Origin: Mobilicoccus sp.
Lineage (GTDB): Bacteria; Actinomycetota; Actinomycetes; Actinomycetales; Dermatophilaceae
Reading direction: 5' to 3'
Assembly (NCBI GenBank): GCA_030538585.1
Contig: JAUNTP010000005.1
Span: 1-46,170, forward strand
Length of the DNA: 46,170 bases
Each line of letters opens with the position of its first letter. Position 1 is the first letter of the stretch. Shown piece after piece: positions 14,398-24,125 of this stretch. The position numbers were made by a program, and so were the translations under genes. Below the pieces are notes generated by a model, which ran no database searches, was not told the origin of the DNA, and was given only the letters and a program-made list of their open reading frames with translations.

Positions 14398-15765
14398 ATG
14401 CCCTTGCCGTACGCGGTCGAACTGCACGACGTGTTCGTGCGTCGTGCCGCCGCGGCCCGCCGACGAGGGCGGCGCTCGATCTCCCACCGGTGGGGCCGAC
14501 TGCAGGCCCGGCTGTTCTTCCTCGCCCAGATCGCCATCTCGGCGGCGATCGCCTGGTACATCGCCAAGGAGATCCTCGGCCACCCCGAACCGTTCTTCGC
14601 TCCGGTCGCGGCCGTCGTCGCGCTCGGCCTCTCGTTCGGGCAACGCCTGGAGCGAGCGGTCCAGATCGTGCTCGGCGTGGCCGTGGGGGTGCTCGTCGGC
14701 GACATCGCCGTCGCCGTACTCGGCGCCAGCTATTGGCAACTCGCCCTCATCGTGTTCACCGCGATGGCCATCACGACCTTTCTCGACGGCGGTGTCCTCA
14801 CCACGACCCAGGCCGGGGTGCAGTCGGCCATCGTCACCATCTTGGTGGCCGCCCCCGAGATGGCCCTCTCCCGCTGGATCGACGCCATCGTCGGCGGGTC
14901 GGTGGCCCTGCTGGCCGCGACGATCACGCCCGCCTCACCGCTGCGCAAGCCCCGACAACACACCGCCGAGATCGTCTCGAGCATGTCCGACCTCTTCGCC
15001 GACGCCGCCGCCGCGCTGCGCGCCGAGGATCTCGATGCCGCCGAACGCGCCCTGGAGCGGGGACGGCAGCTCGAGAAGTCGCTCGACACCCTCGAATCCC
15101 TCGCCGACGACGGCCTCTCGGTCATCCGCTCCTCCCCCTTCCGCCGCCGACACCTGCCGGCGGTCCAGGAGATCGCCGACCTCCTCGAACCCCTCGCCCG
15201 CGCCCTGCGCAACCTGCGAGTGCTCTTGCGCCGCAGCAGCATCGCCGTCCGGCAGGGCGAGAAGGTGCCCGGGCACTACATCCACATGGTCGAGGACCTC
15301 GCCGAGATCGCCTCGGAGATGGCCGCCGACCTCGGCCGTCGGGAGCTCCCGGACGCCCGCCGGCTCGCGCTCTACGAACTGGCGGAGACGACGACGTACG
15401 TCACCTCACGCCCCACGCTGTCCTCGGAGGTCATCCGCGCTCAGGTGCGTTCGATCGTGCTCGACCTGCTCATGGTCACCGGACTGTCGTTCGAGGACGC
15501 GCTCACCGGCATCCCGTCCTCCTACTCCCTGCACGGCGAACCCGACGAGGTGCTCGGCTACTCAGAGGACGACGAGGGCTACGAGGACCACGACGAGATC
15601 GAGGAGGAGTCGCACGACCCCGACCCGGTCACCCAGCCCCTGCACCGCATCCTCGCCGACAGCGAGGCGCGCAAGGCCGCCGAGGCTCAGGATGCGGGCG
15701 GGTCCTCGTCGGGAGGCTCGGAGGACGGCTCGGACGAGCCGCGCTCGGGCTCCCGGCCGGAGTGA
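14398..15765 (+). CDS. FUSC family membrane protein (aromatic acid exporter-like)
   Basis: The 455-residue protein has a basic N terminus, then about five hydrophobic segments in residues 35-185 (for example ARLFFLAQIAISAAIAWYIA and VQIVLGVAVGVLVGDIAVAV). PEPFFAPVAAVVALG matches the FUSC/ArAE signature. The second half is a long soluble alpha-helical region ending in an acidic and Ser/Gly-rich tail. Family members resemble the aromatic acid and fusaric acid exporters, but the substrate here is unknown. The start at 14398 is favoured by the -10 box spacing; GTG 14389 is possible. Its last 79 bp overlap the convergent PH-domain gene. Confidence 0.82.
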   Translation: MPLPYAVELHDVFVRRAAAARRRGRRSISHRWGRLQARLFFLAQIAISAAIAWYIAKEILGHPEPFFAPVAAVVALGLSFGQRLERAVQIVLGVAVGVLVGDIAVAVLGASYWQLALIVFTAMAITTFLDGGVLTTTQAGVQSAIVTILVAAPEMALSRWIDAIVGGSVALLAATITPASPLRKPRQHTAEIVSSMSDLFADAAAALRAEDLDAAERALERGRQLEKSLDTLESLADDGLSVIRSSPFRRRHLPAVQEIADLLEPLARALRNLRVLLRRSSIAVRQGEKVPGHYIHMVEDLAEIASEMAADLGRRELPDARRLALYELAETTTYVTSRPTLSSEVIRAQVRSIVLDLLMVTGLSFEDALTGIPSSYSLHGEPDEVLGYSEDDEGYEDHDEIEEESHDPDPVTQPLHRILADSEARKAAEAQDAGGSSSGGSEDGSDEPRSGSRPE

Positions 15766-16211
15766 TAGTCGATGAGGGCGGCGAGTCGACCGGCCTCGGC
15801 CCGGCCGAAGGCACCGTCGGCCTTCTGGATGGCCATGAGGGGCACGGTCTCGGTGTCCCAGGTGTCGAGGTAGGCCCACGGCGAGCCGCCACCGAACTGC
15901 AGCCGCACCACGTCGGCCCACGCGAGGCGGCGCGTGATGAAGAGGTTGCGGACCGTGATGCCCTCACGGGTGGGCACCGCCTTGATGAACGCGAACCGCG
16001 AGAGGAACATGGCCGTCGCGACGCCGATGAAGAACAACATGAGCCGGTCCGAGAGCGCCCAATCGTCCTTCTGCATGGCCTGACCCGGCACGAACACGGC
16101 CATCGCCGTGAACACCGCCAGCACACCGACACCCACGACCACGGGCACGATGCGCCCGCGACGGGGACGGATGACGGCGTAGGGGTCGCGCCGCGACGGG
16201 GCGGCGTTCAC
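15687..16211 (-). CDS. Membrane-anchored bacterial PH domain protein
   Basis: The 174-residue product starts with a charged stretch and then two transmembrane helices (VPVVVGVGVLAVFTAMAVFV and LMLFFIGVATAMFLSRFAFI). A small domain follows with AVPTREGITVRNLF, RRLAWADVVRLQFG and LMAIQKADG, typical of the short bacterial PH-like domain next to hisG in actinobacteria. The C terminus is Pro/Ser/Glu-rich. The GTG start at 16211 overlaps the hisG stop by 4 bp, so it is the last gene of the hisE-hisG unit. Function unknown; a membrane-associated role is inferred. Confidence 0.8.
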   Translation of the reverse strand: MNAAPSRRDPYAVIRPRRGRIVPVVVGVGVLAVFTAMAVFVPGQAMQKDDWALSDRLMLFFIGVATAMFLSRFAFIKAVPTREGITVRNLFITRRLAWADVVRLQFGGGSPWAYLDTWDTETVPLMAIQKADGAFGRAEAGRLAALIDYHSGREPERGSSEPSSEPPDEDPPAS

Positions 16212-17053
16212 AACCGACAGGCCGCGATGTCGGTGACGAGGATGCCGCGCGCCCCCAGGGAGTACAGCTCGTCCATGACCTTGTTCATGCCCGAGCGCGG
16301 CACCATGGCCCGCACGGCCGCGAAACCCTCGTGGTGCAGCGGAGAGATGGTCGGCGACTCCAGACCGGGCGTGACCCGGGTGGCGCGCTCGATGAGCTCG
16401 ACGCGGATGTCGTAGTCCATCATCACGTAGGTGCGCGCGACGATGACGCCCGAGAGGCGTCGCAGCAGCACCTGCAGACTCTCGCGCTGGGCGGGGTCGG
16501 GCCGGGAGATGAGGACACCCTCGCTCTTCATGATCGGCTCGCCGAACGTGACCAGGCCCTGGTTGCGCAGCGTCGTGCCCGTCTCGACGACATCGGCGAT
16601 GACATCGGCCACACCGAGGGTGATCGAGGTCTCCACGGCACCGTCGAGCCGCACGACCTGCGCCTCGACGCCCTGGCTCTCCAAGTGCGCTTCGACGAGC
16701 CGCTTGTAGGACGTCGCGATGCGCATGCCCGCCAGGTCGGCCGCCGACTCGGCGATGCCCGGCCGGGAGGCGAACCGGAACGTGGAGCGCGCGAACCCCA
16801 GCGCGAGGGTCTCCGCGGCGCTGGCGCCGGAGTCGAGCAGCAGGTCACGCCCGGTGATGCCGGCGTCGAGGGTGCCCTGCCCGACGTACACGGCGATGTC
16901 GCGCGGGCGCAGGTAGAAGAACTCGATCTCGTTCTCGGCGTCGACGAGGATGAGCTCCTTGGAGTCGCGGCGGACCGAGTAGCCCGCCTCCTTGAGCATC
17001 GTGACGGCCGAATCGGAGAGCGACCCCTTGTTCGGGACGGCGACGCGCAGCAT
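16208..17053 (-). CDS. hisG: ATP phosphoribosyltransferase, long form (HisG)
   Basis: HisG joins ATP and PRPP in the first, feedback-controlled step of histidine synthesis. The 281-residue protein is the long form with a C-terminal regulatory domain. Visible features are RVAVPNKGSLSDSA, DIAVYVGQGTLDAGITGRDLL, GMRIATSYKRLVEAHL and the PRPP-binding DGAVETSITLGVADVIADVV. The regulatory domain follows (ESPTISPLHHEGFAAVRAMV). No HisZ is needed by this form. The start at ATG 17053 gives the family N terminus. hisE lies 41 bp upstream and a PH-domain gene overlaps its stop. Confidence 0.96.
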   Translation of the reverse strand: MLRVAVPNKGSLSDSAVTMLKEAGYSVRRDSKELILVDAENEIEFFYLRPRDIAVYVGQGTLDAGITGRDLLLDSGASAAETLALGFARSTFRFASRPGIAESAADLAGMRIATSYKRLVEAHLESQGVEAQVVRLDGAVETSITLGVADVIADVVETGTTLRNQGLVTFGEPIMKSEGVLISRPDPAQRESLQVLLRRLSGVIVARTYVMMDYDIRVELIERATRVTPGLESPTISPLHHEGFAAVRAMVPRSGMNKVMDELYSLGARGILVTDIAACRL

Positions 17054-17094
17054 GGATGTGCTCCTGGGAGGGGTCGAGGTGTCGATCGGCGGGT

Positions 17095-17358
17095 TCACAG
17101 GTGCCGGTACACGTCGTCGAGCGAGATGCCCTTGGCGACCATGAGCACGAGCGTGTGATAGAGCAACTGGCTGATCTCCTCCGCGGAGCGATCGTCGCCC
17201 TCGTGCTCGGCGGCCATCCACACCTCGGCCGCCTCCTCGACGACCTTCTTGCCGATGAAATGCACGCCCGCGTCGAGTTCGCGGACCGTGCTCGACCCCT
17301 CGGGCCGGTGCTGCGCCTTGTCGAGGATCTCGGCATACATCTGCTCGAAACTCTTCAC
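17095..17358 (-). CDS. hisE: Phosphoribosyl-ATP pyrophosphohydrolase (HisE)
   Basis: HisE hydrolyses phosphoribosyl-ATP to phosphoribosyl-AMP, the second step of histidine synthesis. The 87-residue all-helical protein has the MazG-like metal site in [15 protein letters not shown] and the conserved [18 protein letters not shown] 17358 ([12 protein letters not shown]) matches the family start and lies 7 nt after a TAGGCT -10 box. Upstream in-frame GTG codons up to 17391 exist, but they would precede that promoter. It forms a unit with hisG and the PH-domain gene. Confidence 0.94.
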   Translation of the reverse strand: MKSFEQMYAEILDKAQHRPEGSSTVRELDAGVHFIGKKVVEEAAEVWMAAEHEGDDRSAEEISQLLYHTLVLMVAKGISLDDVYRHL

Positions 17359-17365
17359 GCCTCCG

Positions 17366-17371
17366 AGCCTA
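17366..17371 (-). promoter_or_regulatory. TAGGCT -10 box, leaderless hisE promoter
   Basis: TAGGCT on the minus strand is 7 nt before GTG 17358. A GGAGG lies only 1 nt from the GTG, too close to serve as a ribosome-binding site, which favours a leaderless mRNA. Confidence 0.45.
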
Positions 17372-17420
17372 ACCTCCCCCACCGACGCCACCTGGGGGCG
17401 GCCCGCATGGCGGTCGTCGC

Positions 17421-19124
<1,704 letters not shown>

Positions 19125-19128
<4 letters not shown>

Positions 19129-19805
19129 CCGTCACCCTCCTTGGTCGCGGCTCGACGCCACACGATGAATCCCCAGATCACGAGACCTCCGTAGATGAGG
19201 TAGAGGACGGCAGAGGGGTAGTACTGCGAACTCCACAGCAGGGGGACGCCGACGACGTCGACGGCGATCCACATGAGCCAGAAGTCGACCCAACCACGGG
19301 CCATCGCGAAGGTTGCGAGGATCGAGCCGACGAAGATCCAGGCGTCCGCCCAGTAGTACCAGCGGGGTGCGGGCCAGCCCGCGCCGATCGTCGCGAAGAT
19401 CCACTGCGCGAGGACGACCCCGACGACGGCCACGAGCAGGTAGCCGAGCCGTTCACCGCCGGTGGCCCAGCGAGGGGTGATGGCGGGGGCGTCAGCCGCG
19501 CGGCCGCGGCGCACCCGGTTCCAGCGCCACCAGCCGTAGATGCTCGTGGCGATGAAGAACACCTGACGGAACGCCTGCCCGTAGAGGGGATGCCGCTCGT
19601 CGGGCAGGGCGAACGCCGCTCCGAAGAACACGGTGAACAGCAGGACGTTGCCGATGATGCCGACCGGCCAGGCCCACACCCGCCGGCGCAACCCGCCGAT
19701 GGCCGAGGCGAACCCGAAGGCGTTGCCGATGATCTCGCGCCAGAACAGGGGGTAGCCCGCGATGACGAACGAGGCGTTGAACAGCCGCAGCAACTCCTCG
19801 CTCAT
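19125..19805 (-). CDS. ribM: PnuC-family riboflavin transporter (RibM/PnuX)
   Basis: The 226-residue membrane protein has about seven hydrophobic segments and the PnuC features EIIGNAFGFASAIGGL, VWAWPVGIIGNVLLF and SIYGWWRWNR. PnuC members import nicotinamide riboside, but those in riboflavin operons under an FMN riboswitch (RibM/PnuX of corynebacteria and streptomycetes) import riboflavin by facilitated diffusion. Its position between ribE and ribBA, with 4-bp overlaps on both sides, strongly favours riboflavin. The ATG at 19805 was chosen from the overlap with the ribE stop and the hydrophilic N terminus. Confidence 0.88.
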
Positions 19806-20395
19806 CCGCGTCCCTCGAGCATGCGCTCCACGTACTTGGCGAGCATGTCGACCTCGACGTTCACGACGTCGCCGACGGCCAGGGCCCCCAGGGTCGTCTC
19901 TGCGAGGGTGGTGGGGATGAGGCTCACGGTGAACGAGTCGGCAGCGACCGACGCGACGGTGAGCGAGACCCCGTCGAGGGCGATGGAGCCCTTGGTGACG
20001 ACGTAGCGCGCCAGGGCGGCGGGGAGTTCGAACTCGAGGATCTCCCAACGGTCGCCGGGGGTGCGGGAGCGCAACGCCACCGTCGCGTCGACGTGACCGG
20101 CGACGATGTGGCCCCCGAAGCGGCCGTCCGCCGCCATCGCCCGTTCGAGGTTGACCCGGCTGCCCACCTGCACCCGGCCGAGGGAGGTGCACTCCAGCGT
20201 GGTCGTCATGACGTCGACGGAGAAGGTGCGCTCGTCGTGCTCCACGACGGTGAGACACACCCCGTCGACGGCGATGGAGGCGCCGTGCGTCGCGTCGGAG
20301 ACGACCAGGGGGCCCTCGAGGCGAAGGACGGACGACGTCGTGCCGTGCTCGACGGCCACGACCCTCCCCACCTCTTCGACGATTCCGGTGAACAT
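19802..20395 (-). CDS. ribE: Riboflavin synthase (RibE/RibC alpha)
   Basis: Riboflavin synthase dismutates two lumazine molecules to riboflavin and the pyrimidine precursor. The 197-residue protein shows the tandem lumazine-binding repeats: MFTGIVEEVG and then DGVCLTVVEHDE in the first, GHIVAGHVDATVAL between them, and LDGVSLTVASV in the second. The ATG directly abuts the ribD stop codon (zero spacing), and the stop overlaps ribM by 4 bp. It is the second gene of the operon. Confidence 0.96.
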   Translation of the reverse strand: MFTGIVEEVGRVVAVEHGTTSSVLRLEGPLVVSDATHGASIAVDGVCLTVVEHDERTFSVDVMTTTLECTSLGRVQVGSRVNLERAMAADGRFGGHIVAGHVDATVALRSRTPGDRWEILEFELPAALARYVVTKGSIALDGVSLTVASVAADSFTVSLIPTTLAETTLGALAVGDVVNVEVDMLAKYVERMLEGRG

Positions 20396-21424
20396 CTAGG
20401 GCTTCTCCTTCGGGGCTCCCCCGCGCGTGGCGCGGATGCGGACGTCGTCGCCGACGAGGGCGACGTCGTGGACGTGCAGGCGACGGATGTCGGCGATGGT
20501 GTCGACACCGAGGTCACCGATCGTGCTCGGGCCCGCGCCGAGCAGCGCGGGGGCGAGGTAGGCGACCACGTCGTCGACGAGATCGGCCGCCCAGAACGCC
20601 GCTGCGAGCCTCGGCCCCCCTTCGAGGAGTACGTGGCGGATGCCGCGGGCGTGCAGCTCATCCAGGACGAGCGCCGGGTCGCGGGTCGGCAGCAGCAGGG
20701 TGGGCGCGGCGTCGTCCCGCACCCGGGCCGTGGCGGACACCTGTTCGGCGCGCTCACCGACGACGACCCGCAGCAGGCGGTGGTCGGGGGTTTCGGGCAG
20801 GCGAACCGTCAGCGCCGGGTCGTCGGCGAACACGGTGCCGGTGCCGACGACGATCGCGCCGACCCGCGCGCGCAGCTCGTGCACGTCGCGGCGGGCGACC
20901 GCGCCGGTGATCCACCGGCTCGTCCCGTCGGCGGCCGCGACGCGACCGTCCAGGGTGGCGGCGCACTTCCAGGTGACCAGGGGGCGGCCGTGACGCATGG
21001 CGTGGTGCCAGGCGCGGTTGAGGGCGAGCGCCTGCTCGGCGAGGACGCCGGTGACGACGTCGATCCCCGCGGCGCGCAGTCGCTCGGCGCCGCCGGCGGC
21101 TACCGGGTTGTCGTCGCGGGCCGCGATGACGACCCGCGCCACCCCGGCCTCGATGAGTGCTCCGGCGCAGGCGGGGGTGCGGCCGACGTGCCCGCAGGGT
21201 TCGAGGGTGACGTGGCAGGTGCCCCCGCGGGCCCGGTCACCGGCGGCGGTGAGGGCCTCGACCTCGGCGTGCGAGGTGCCCGAGCCGCGATGGTGCCCCT
21301 CACCGACGACGCGTCCGGCCTGGTCGGTGACGACGGCACCGACGCGGGGGTTCGGGTCGACGTGCGGGCCGAGGGCAGCGAGGTCCAGGGCGCGACGCAT
21401 GTGCTGCTCGCCGGTCGATCCCAT
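20396..21424 (-). CDS. ribD: Bifunctional pyrimidine deaminase / reductase (RibD)
   Basis: RibD deaminates and then reduces the pyrimidine intermediate of riboflavin synthesis. The 342-residue protein has the zinc deaminase site HAEVEAL and LEPCGHVGRTPAC near the N terminus. The NADPH-dependent reductase domain follows (TWKCAATLDGRVAA, SRWITG, DDPALTVR, LLEGGPRLAAAF). The start at ATG 21424 has GAGGAGG about 5 nt upstream; this site lies in a hairpin downstream of the FMN riboswitch. It is the first gene of the operon. Confidence 0.96.
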   Translation of the reverse strand: MGSTGEQHMRRALDLAALGPHVDPNPRVGAVVTDQAGRVVGEGHHRGSGTSHAEVEALTAAGDRARGGTCHVTLEPCGHVGRTPACAGALIEAGVARVVIAARDDNPVAAGGAERLRAAGIDVVTGVLAEQALALNRAWHHAMRHGRPLVTWKCAATLDGRVAAADGTSRWITGAVARRDVHELRARVGAIVVGTGTVFADDPALTVRLPETPDHRLLRVVVGERAEQVSATARVRDDAAPTLLLPTRDPALVLDELHARGIRHVLLEGGPRLAAAFWAADLVDDVVAYLAPALLGAGPSTIGDLGVDTIADIRRLHVHDVALVGDDVRIRATRGGAPKEKP

Positions 21425-21432
21425 CGCGGCCT

Positions 21433-21454
21433 CCTCACCCGAACCGGGGTGAGG
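21433..21454 (-). promoter_or_regulatory. Hairpin sequestering the ribD ribosome-binding site
   Basis: On the minus strand CCTCACCC-N6-GGGTGAGG forms a perfect 8-bp stem. The ribD Shine-Dalgarno GAGGAGG (21430-21436) runs into its 3' arm. This is the likely expression platform of the FMN riboswitch, acting on translation start. Confidence 0.6.
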
Positions 21455-21545
21455 GGAGGCTGCCGCAGGCGGACGGGAAGGGTCGGCCCACGGACCGCGG
21501 CGGGTACACCACGGCACGCGGGGACCACGGGTCCACCGCGAACGC

Positions 21546-21679
21546 GCGCCTCCCATCCGGACTTTCACCGTCGGCCCCGGAGTTCCACCGGGTCAACCAG
21601 TCCCCCGCACCCGGGCGGGTGCGATGGTGCTGGGTCGCGGGCTGTGACCGCCGGCTCGGAGTTTCACCGACCCCGGAGC
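21546..21679 (-). promoter_or_regulatory. FMN riboswitch (RFN element) controlling the riboflavin operon
   Basis: Read on the minus strand, the conserved RFN segments occur in order: GGGGTCGGTGAAACTCCGA, then GGCGGTCACAGCCCGCGACC, a variable GC-rich arm, GACTGGTTGACCCGGTGGA, and GCCGACGGTGAAAGTCCGGA followed by TGGGAGG. FMN binding is expected to turn off ribD-ribE-ribM-ribBA-ribH. It begins about 255 nt upstream of the ribD start. A CATACT hexamer at 21693-21698 is a candidate -10 box for the transcript. Confidence 0.95.
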
Positions 21680-21722
21680 ACGTCGGAGCACAGTATGCCA
21701 CCGCCGGGAGGCGGGTGCTCGA

Positions 21723-22382
21723 TCAGGGATGCGAGTGACCGGTGACGAGGGACCGGAGCTTCTCGATGTTGGCGGCCGCTCCCTCCGCGTTGTAGACCGC
21801 GGACCCGGCGACGAACACGTCGGCCCCCGCCTCGGCGCAGCGTTCGATCGTGGAGGCCGACACGCCCCCGTCGACCTGGATCCACACCTCGCCGCCGTAC
21901 CGGCTCACCGACTCCCGCACGGCCGCGACCTTGGGCATCATGTCGGCCATGAACGACTGCCCACCGAAGCCCGGCTCGACGGTCATGACGAGCACCATGT
22001 CGAGCTCGGGCAGCAGGTCGGCGTAGGGCTCCCACGGCGTGCCGGGCTTGAGCGCCATGCTCGCCCGCGCCCCCTCGGCGCGCAGGGTGCGCGCCAGGGT
22101 CTGGGGGTCGGCCGCGGCCTCGACGTGGAACGTCACCGACTTCGCACCGGCCTCGGCGTACCCGGGCGCCCACCGGTCGGGGTCCTCGATCATGAGGTGA
22201 CAGTCGATCGGCACGGGGCTCACCTTCAGCAGCGACTCCACGACCGGCAGACCGAGCGTGAGGTTGGGCACGAAGTGGGCGTCCATGACGTCGACGTGGG
22301 CCCAGTCGGCGCCGGAGATGGCGCCGAGCTCACGCTCGAGGTTGGCGAAGTCCGCGGACAGGATGCTGGGCGAGATCTGCAC
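21723..22382 (-). CDS. rpe: Ribulose-phosphate 3-epimerase (Rpe)
   Basis: Rpe interconverts ribulose-5-phosphate and xylulose-5-phosphate in the pentose phosphate pathway. The product matters here because ribulose-5-phosphate feeds RibBA. The 219-residue TIM barrel has [13 protein letters not shown], the metal and catalytic residues [35 protein letters not shown] and QVDGGVS. The GTG start at 22382 is 6 nt after a TAGCCT -10 box. It is upstream of the FMN riboswitch on the same strand, so it is not itself under FMN control unless by read-through. Confidence 0.96.
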   Translation of the reverse strand: MQISPSILSADFANLERELGAISGADWAHVDVMDAHFVPNLTLGLPVVESLLKVSPVPIDCHLMIEDPDRWAPGYAEAGAKSVTFHVEAAADPQTLARTLRAEGARASMALKPGTPWEPYADLLPELDMVLVMTVEPGFGGQSFMADMMPKVAAVRESVSRYGGEVWIQVDGGVSASTIERCAEAGADVFVAGSAVYNAEGAAANIEKLRSLVTGHSHP

Positions 22383-22388
22383 GCCCGC

Positions 22389-22394
22389 AGGCTA
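22389..22394 (-). promoter_or_regulatory. TAGCCT -10 box, leaderless rpe promoter
   Basis: TAGCCT on the minus strand is 6 nt before the rpe GTG and directly follows the terminator hairpin of the chemoreceptor gene. Confidence 0.4.
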
Positions 22395-22432
22395 CCGCCG
22401 AAACCGTCGGTTCACACCGACGGTTTCGGCGG
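22395..22432 (-). terminator. 16-bp perfect hairpin after the chemoreceptor gene
   Basis: CCGCCGAAACCGTCGG (22395-22410), loop TTCACA, and its exact complement at 22417-22432. It lies 10 bp beyond the chemoreceptor stop and before the rpe promoter. There is no U-run, as is common for actinobacterial terminators. Confidence 0.75.
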
Positions 22433-22442
22433 AGGAGGCGCG

Positions 22443-24008
22443 TCAGCTCTGTTCGAGGACGCTGCGGGTCACGGCGTTCTGCTCGGTGAGGACGCCGGAG
22501 ATGATGTTCTGCGCCTCGTTGATGCGCTCGACGGTCTCGGCGACCTGCTGCAGGGCCTGCACGACGCTGCCGGCGTCGGACTGGATGGCCGTTACCTTGG
22601 CACCGACCTCGTCGGTGGCCTTGGCGGTCTCGCGGGCGAGGTCCTTGACCTCGTTGGCGACGACCGCGAAGCCCTTACCGGCGTCGCCGGCGCGAGCAGC
22701 CTCGATGGTGGCGTTGAGCGCCAGCAGGTTGGTCTGCTCGGCGATGCTCGTGATGACCTTGACGACGTTGCCGATCTCGACCGAGCTCGTGTTGAGGCGG
22801 GCGACGATGCCGCTCGCGTCCTGCGTGAGCTTCTGGGCGTCGTTGGCGACGTCGGAGGCCTCGAGCACGTTCTTCTCGACCTCGGTGATGGAGCTCATGA
22901 GCTCCTCACCGGCGGTGCGGGTGCGGGCCGTGGCGCGGTGGCGCTCGATGGCGCTGGAGAGCAGGAACGCGGTGTTGCGCAGCGCGTTCTCGCGGTCGGT
23001 GGTGAGCACGATCTCACGCGTGGTGAAGAAGTCGATCGTGCCGATGACCTGACCCGCCACGGTGACGGGCATGGCGACACCCGACTTCACGCCGGCGCGC
23101 TGGGCGGCGGGGGCGCGGACACAGTCGGTGACGAGGCCGATGTCCGGCTCGAAGACGAGGTCGTTCGCCTGCCACGTGCGGCCCGCGAGGCCGATGCCGT
23201 GGGCGAAGCTCGCCGTCCGCGTGACGCCACGGAACTCCTCACCGGCGCTGCCCGACTCCATCGAGTACTTGAGCAGACGGTCGGACTCGTCGATGGCCCA
23301 GAACGAGCCGTACTGCCAGTCGAACTCGGCGCGCACCGTGTCGAGGGCCGCCTTGACGGCCTCCTCCTCGCTGCGGGCGTCGTTCACCTTGTGCACGACC
23401 TCGTTGATGGCGCGCATGTCCTTGTCGGTCTCGGCGCGACGCTCGGACTGCAGCACCCGCTCGAGGGACTGGGAGACGAGCTTGCCGACCGTGGTGAGGA
23501 CGGTGATGCGGATGGGGCCGGGGGTGTGCTCCGGGTCGGCCATGAAGTCCATCGTGCCGACGACCTCGCCCTCGCGGAACAGCGGGAACGCGACGGCCGA
23601 CAGCACACCGCTGCGGGAGGCGACGGGGGCGCGGACACAGTCGCGCACCTCGGACAGGTCGGGGACGAACACGAGACGCTGCTCGGACCAGGCGCGACCG
23701 GCGAGGCCGACACCGCGACTGAACGAGGCCTCGGTGGTGACGCGACGGAACTCGGGGCCCACGTCACCGGACTCCTGACGGAAGGTGAGGACGCTCTGGC
23801 CCGGCTCGATCCACCAGCAGGACGCGTAGTTCATGTGGAACGCGTCGCGCACGACATCGAGGGCCGACTGGATGACGTCCGTCGGGGTCTGCGCCCGAGA
23901 CAGCCGCTCGGCCACCGTGTCGAGGGCCTCGACGTAGTGGACGAGCTCGTCCTGCTGCGCCGTCGTCGTGGCGGTCGTTCCTGCGCCCTTGGCGCGGCTG
24001 AGTCTCAT
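22443..24008 (-). CDS. Soluble methyl-accepting chemotaxis protein with two GAF domains
   Basis: The 521-residue protein has no transmembrane segment. Two GAF-like sensor domains lie at about 25-190 and 205-370. They are internal duplicates: each has a GxxFRxVTxxASF segment, a GLAGR(A/T)W motif and a (R/T)DCVRAP motif with a conserved Cys. Residues 375-521 form the signalling domain with the MCP tip [19 protein letters not shown] and [15 protein letters not shown]. It would sense a cytoplasmic ligand or redox state and signal through CheA/CheW, none of which are in the window. A sigma-28-like promoter precedes it. It separates rsmB from rpe, genes that are often neighbours. Confidence 0.92.
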   Translation of the reverse strand: MRLSRAKGAGTTATTTAQQDELVHYVEALDTVAERLSRAQTPTDVIQSALDVVRDAFHMNYASCWWIEPGQSVLTFRQESGDVGPEFRRVTTEASFSRGVGLAGRAWSEQRLVFVPDLSEVRDCVRAPVASRSGVLSAVAFPLFREGEVVGTMDFMADPEHTPGPIRITVLTTVGKLVSQSLERVLQSERRAETDKDMRAINEVVHKVNDARSEEEAVKAALDTVRAEFDWQYGSFWAIDESDRLLKYSMESGSAGEEFRGVTRTASFAHGIGLAGRTWQANDLVFEPDIGLVTDCVRAPAAQRAGVKSGVAMPVTVAGQVIGTIDFFTTREIVLTTDRENALRNTAFLLSSAIERHRATARTRTAGEELMSSITEVEKNVLEASDVANDAQKLTQDASGIVARLNTSSVEIGNVVKVITSIAEQTNLLALNATIEAARAGDAGKGFAVVANEVKDLARETAKATDEVGAKVTAIQSDAGSVVQALQQVAETVERINEAQNIISGVLTEQNAVTRSVLEQS

Positions 24009-24085
24009 GATGTCTCCGCGTTCGTCCTCTGATCCGCCCGGGGTGATGGATGGCGCGGACTGGCGGGTTGTCCCGCGCCGCCTCC

Positions 24086-24111
24086 CTATCGGCGCGCATC
24101 ACACGTGTTGA
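24086..24111 (-). promoter_or_regulatory. Sigma-28 (FliA/WhiG-type) promoter candidate of the chemoreceptor
   Basis: On the minus strand TCAA (24108-24111), a 14-nt spacer and GCCGATAG (24086-24093) resemble the motility sigma consensus TAAA-N15-GCCGATAA. The predicted start is about 70 nt before the chemoreceptor ATG. One base differs in each box. Confidence 0.5.
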
Positions 24112-24125
24112 AGACGTGACATCGA

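Noticed and set aside
13593-16415. 940-residue plus-strand frame crossing hisF, FUSC and the PH gene
   Set aside because: It overlaps several genes with clear motifs and has no domain of its own.
21729-24032. 767-residue plus-strand frame opposite rpe and the chemoreceptor
   Set aside because: Repetitive Asp/Val/Gly/Leu composition typical of antisense frames in GC-rich DNA.
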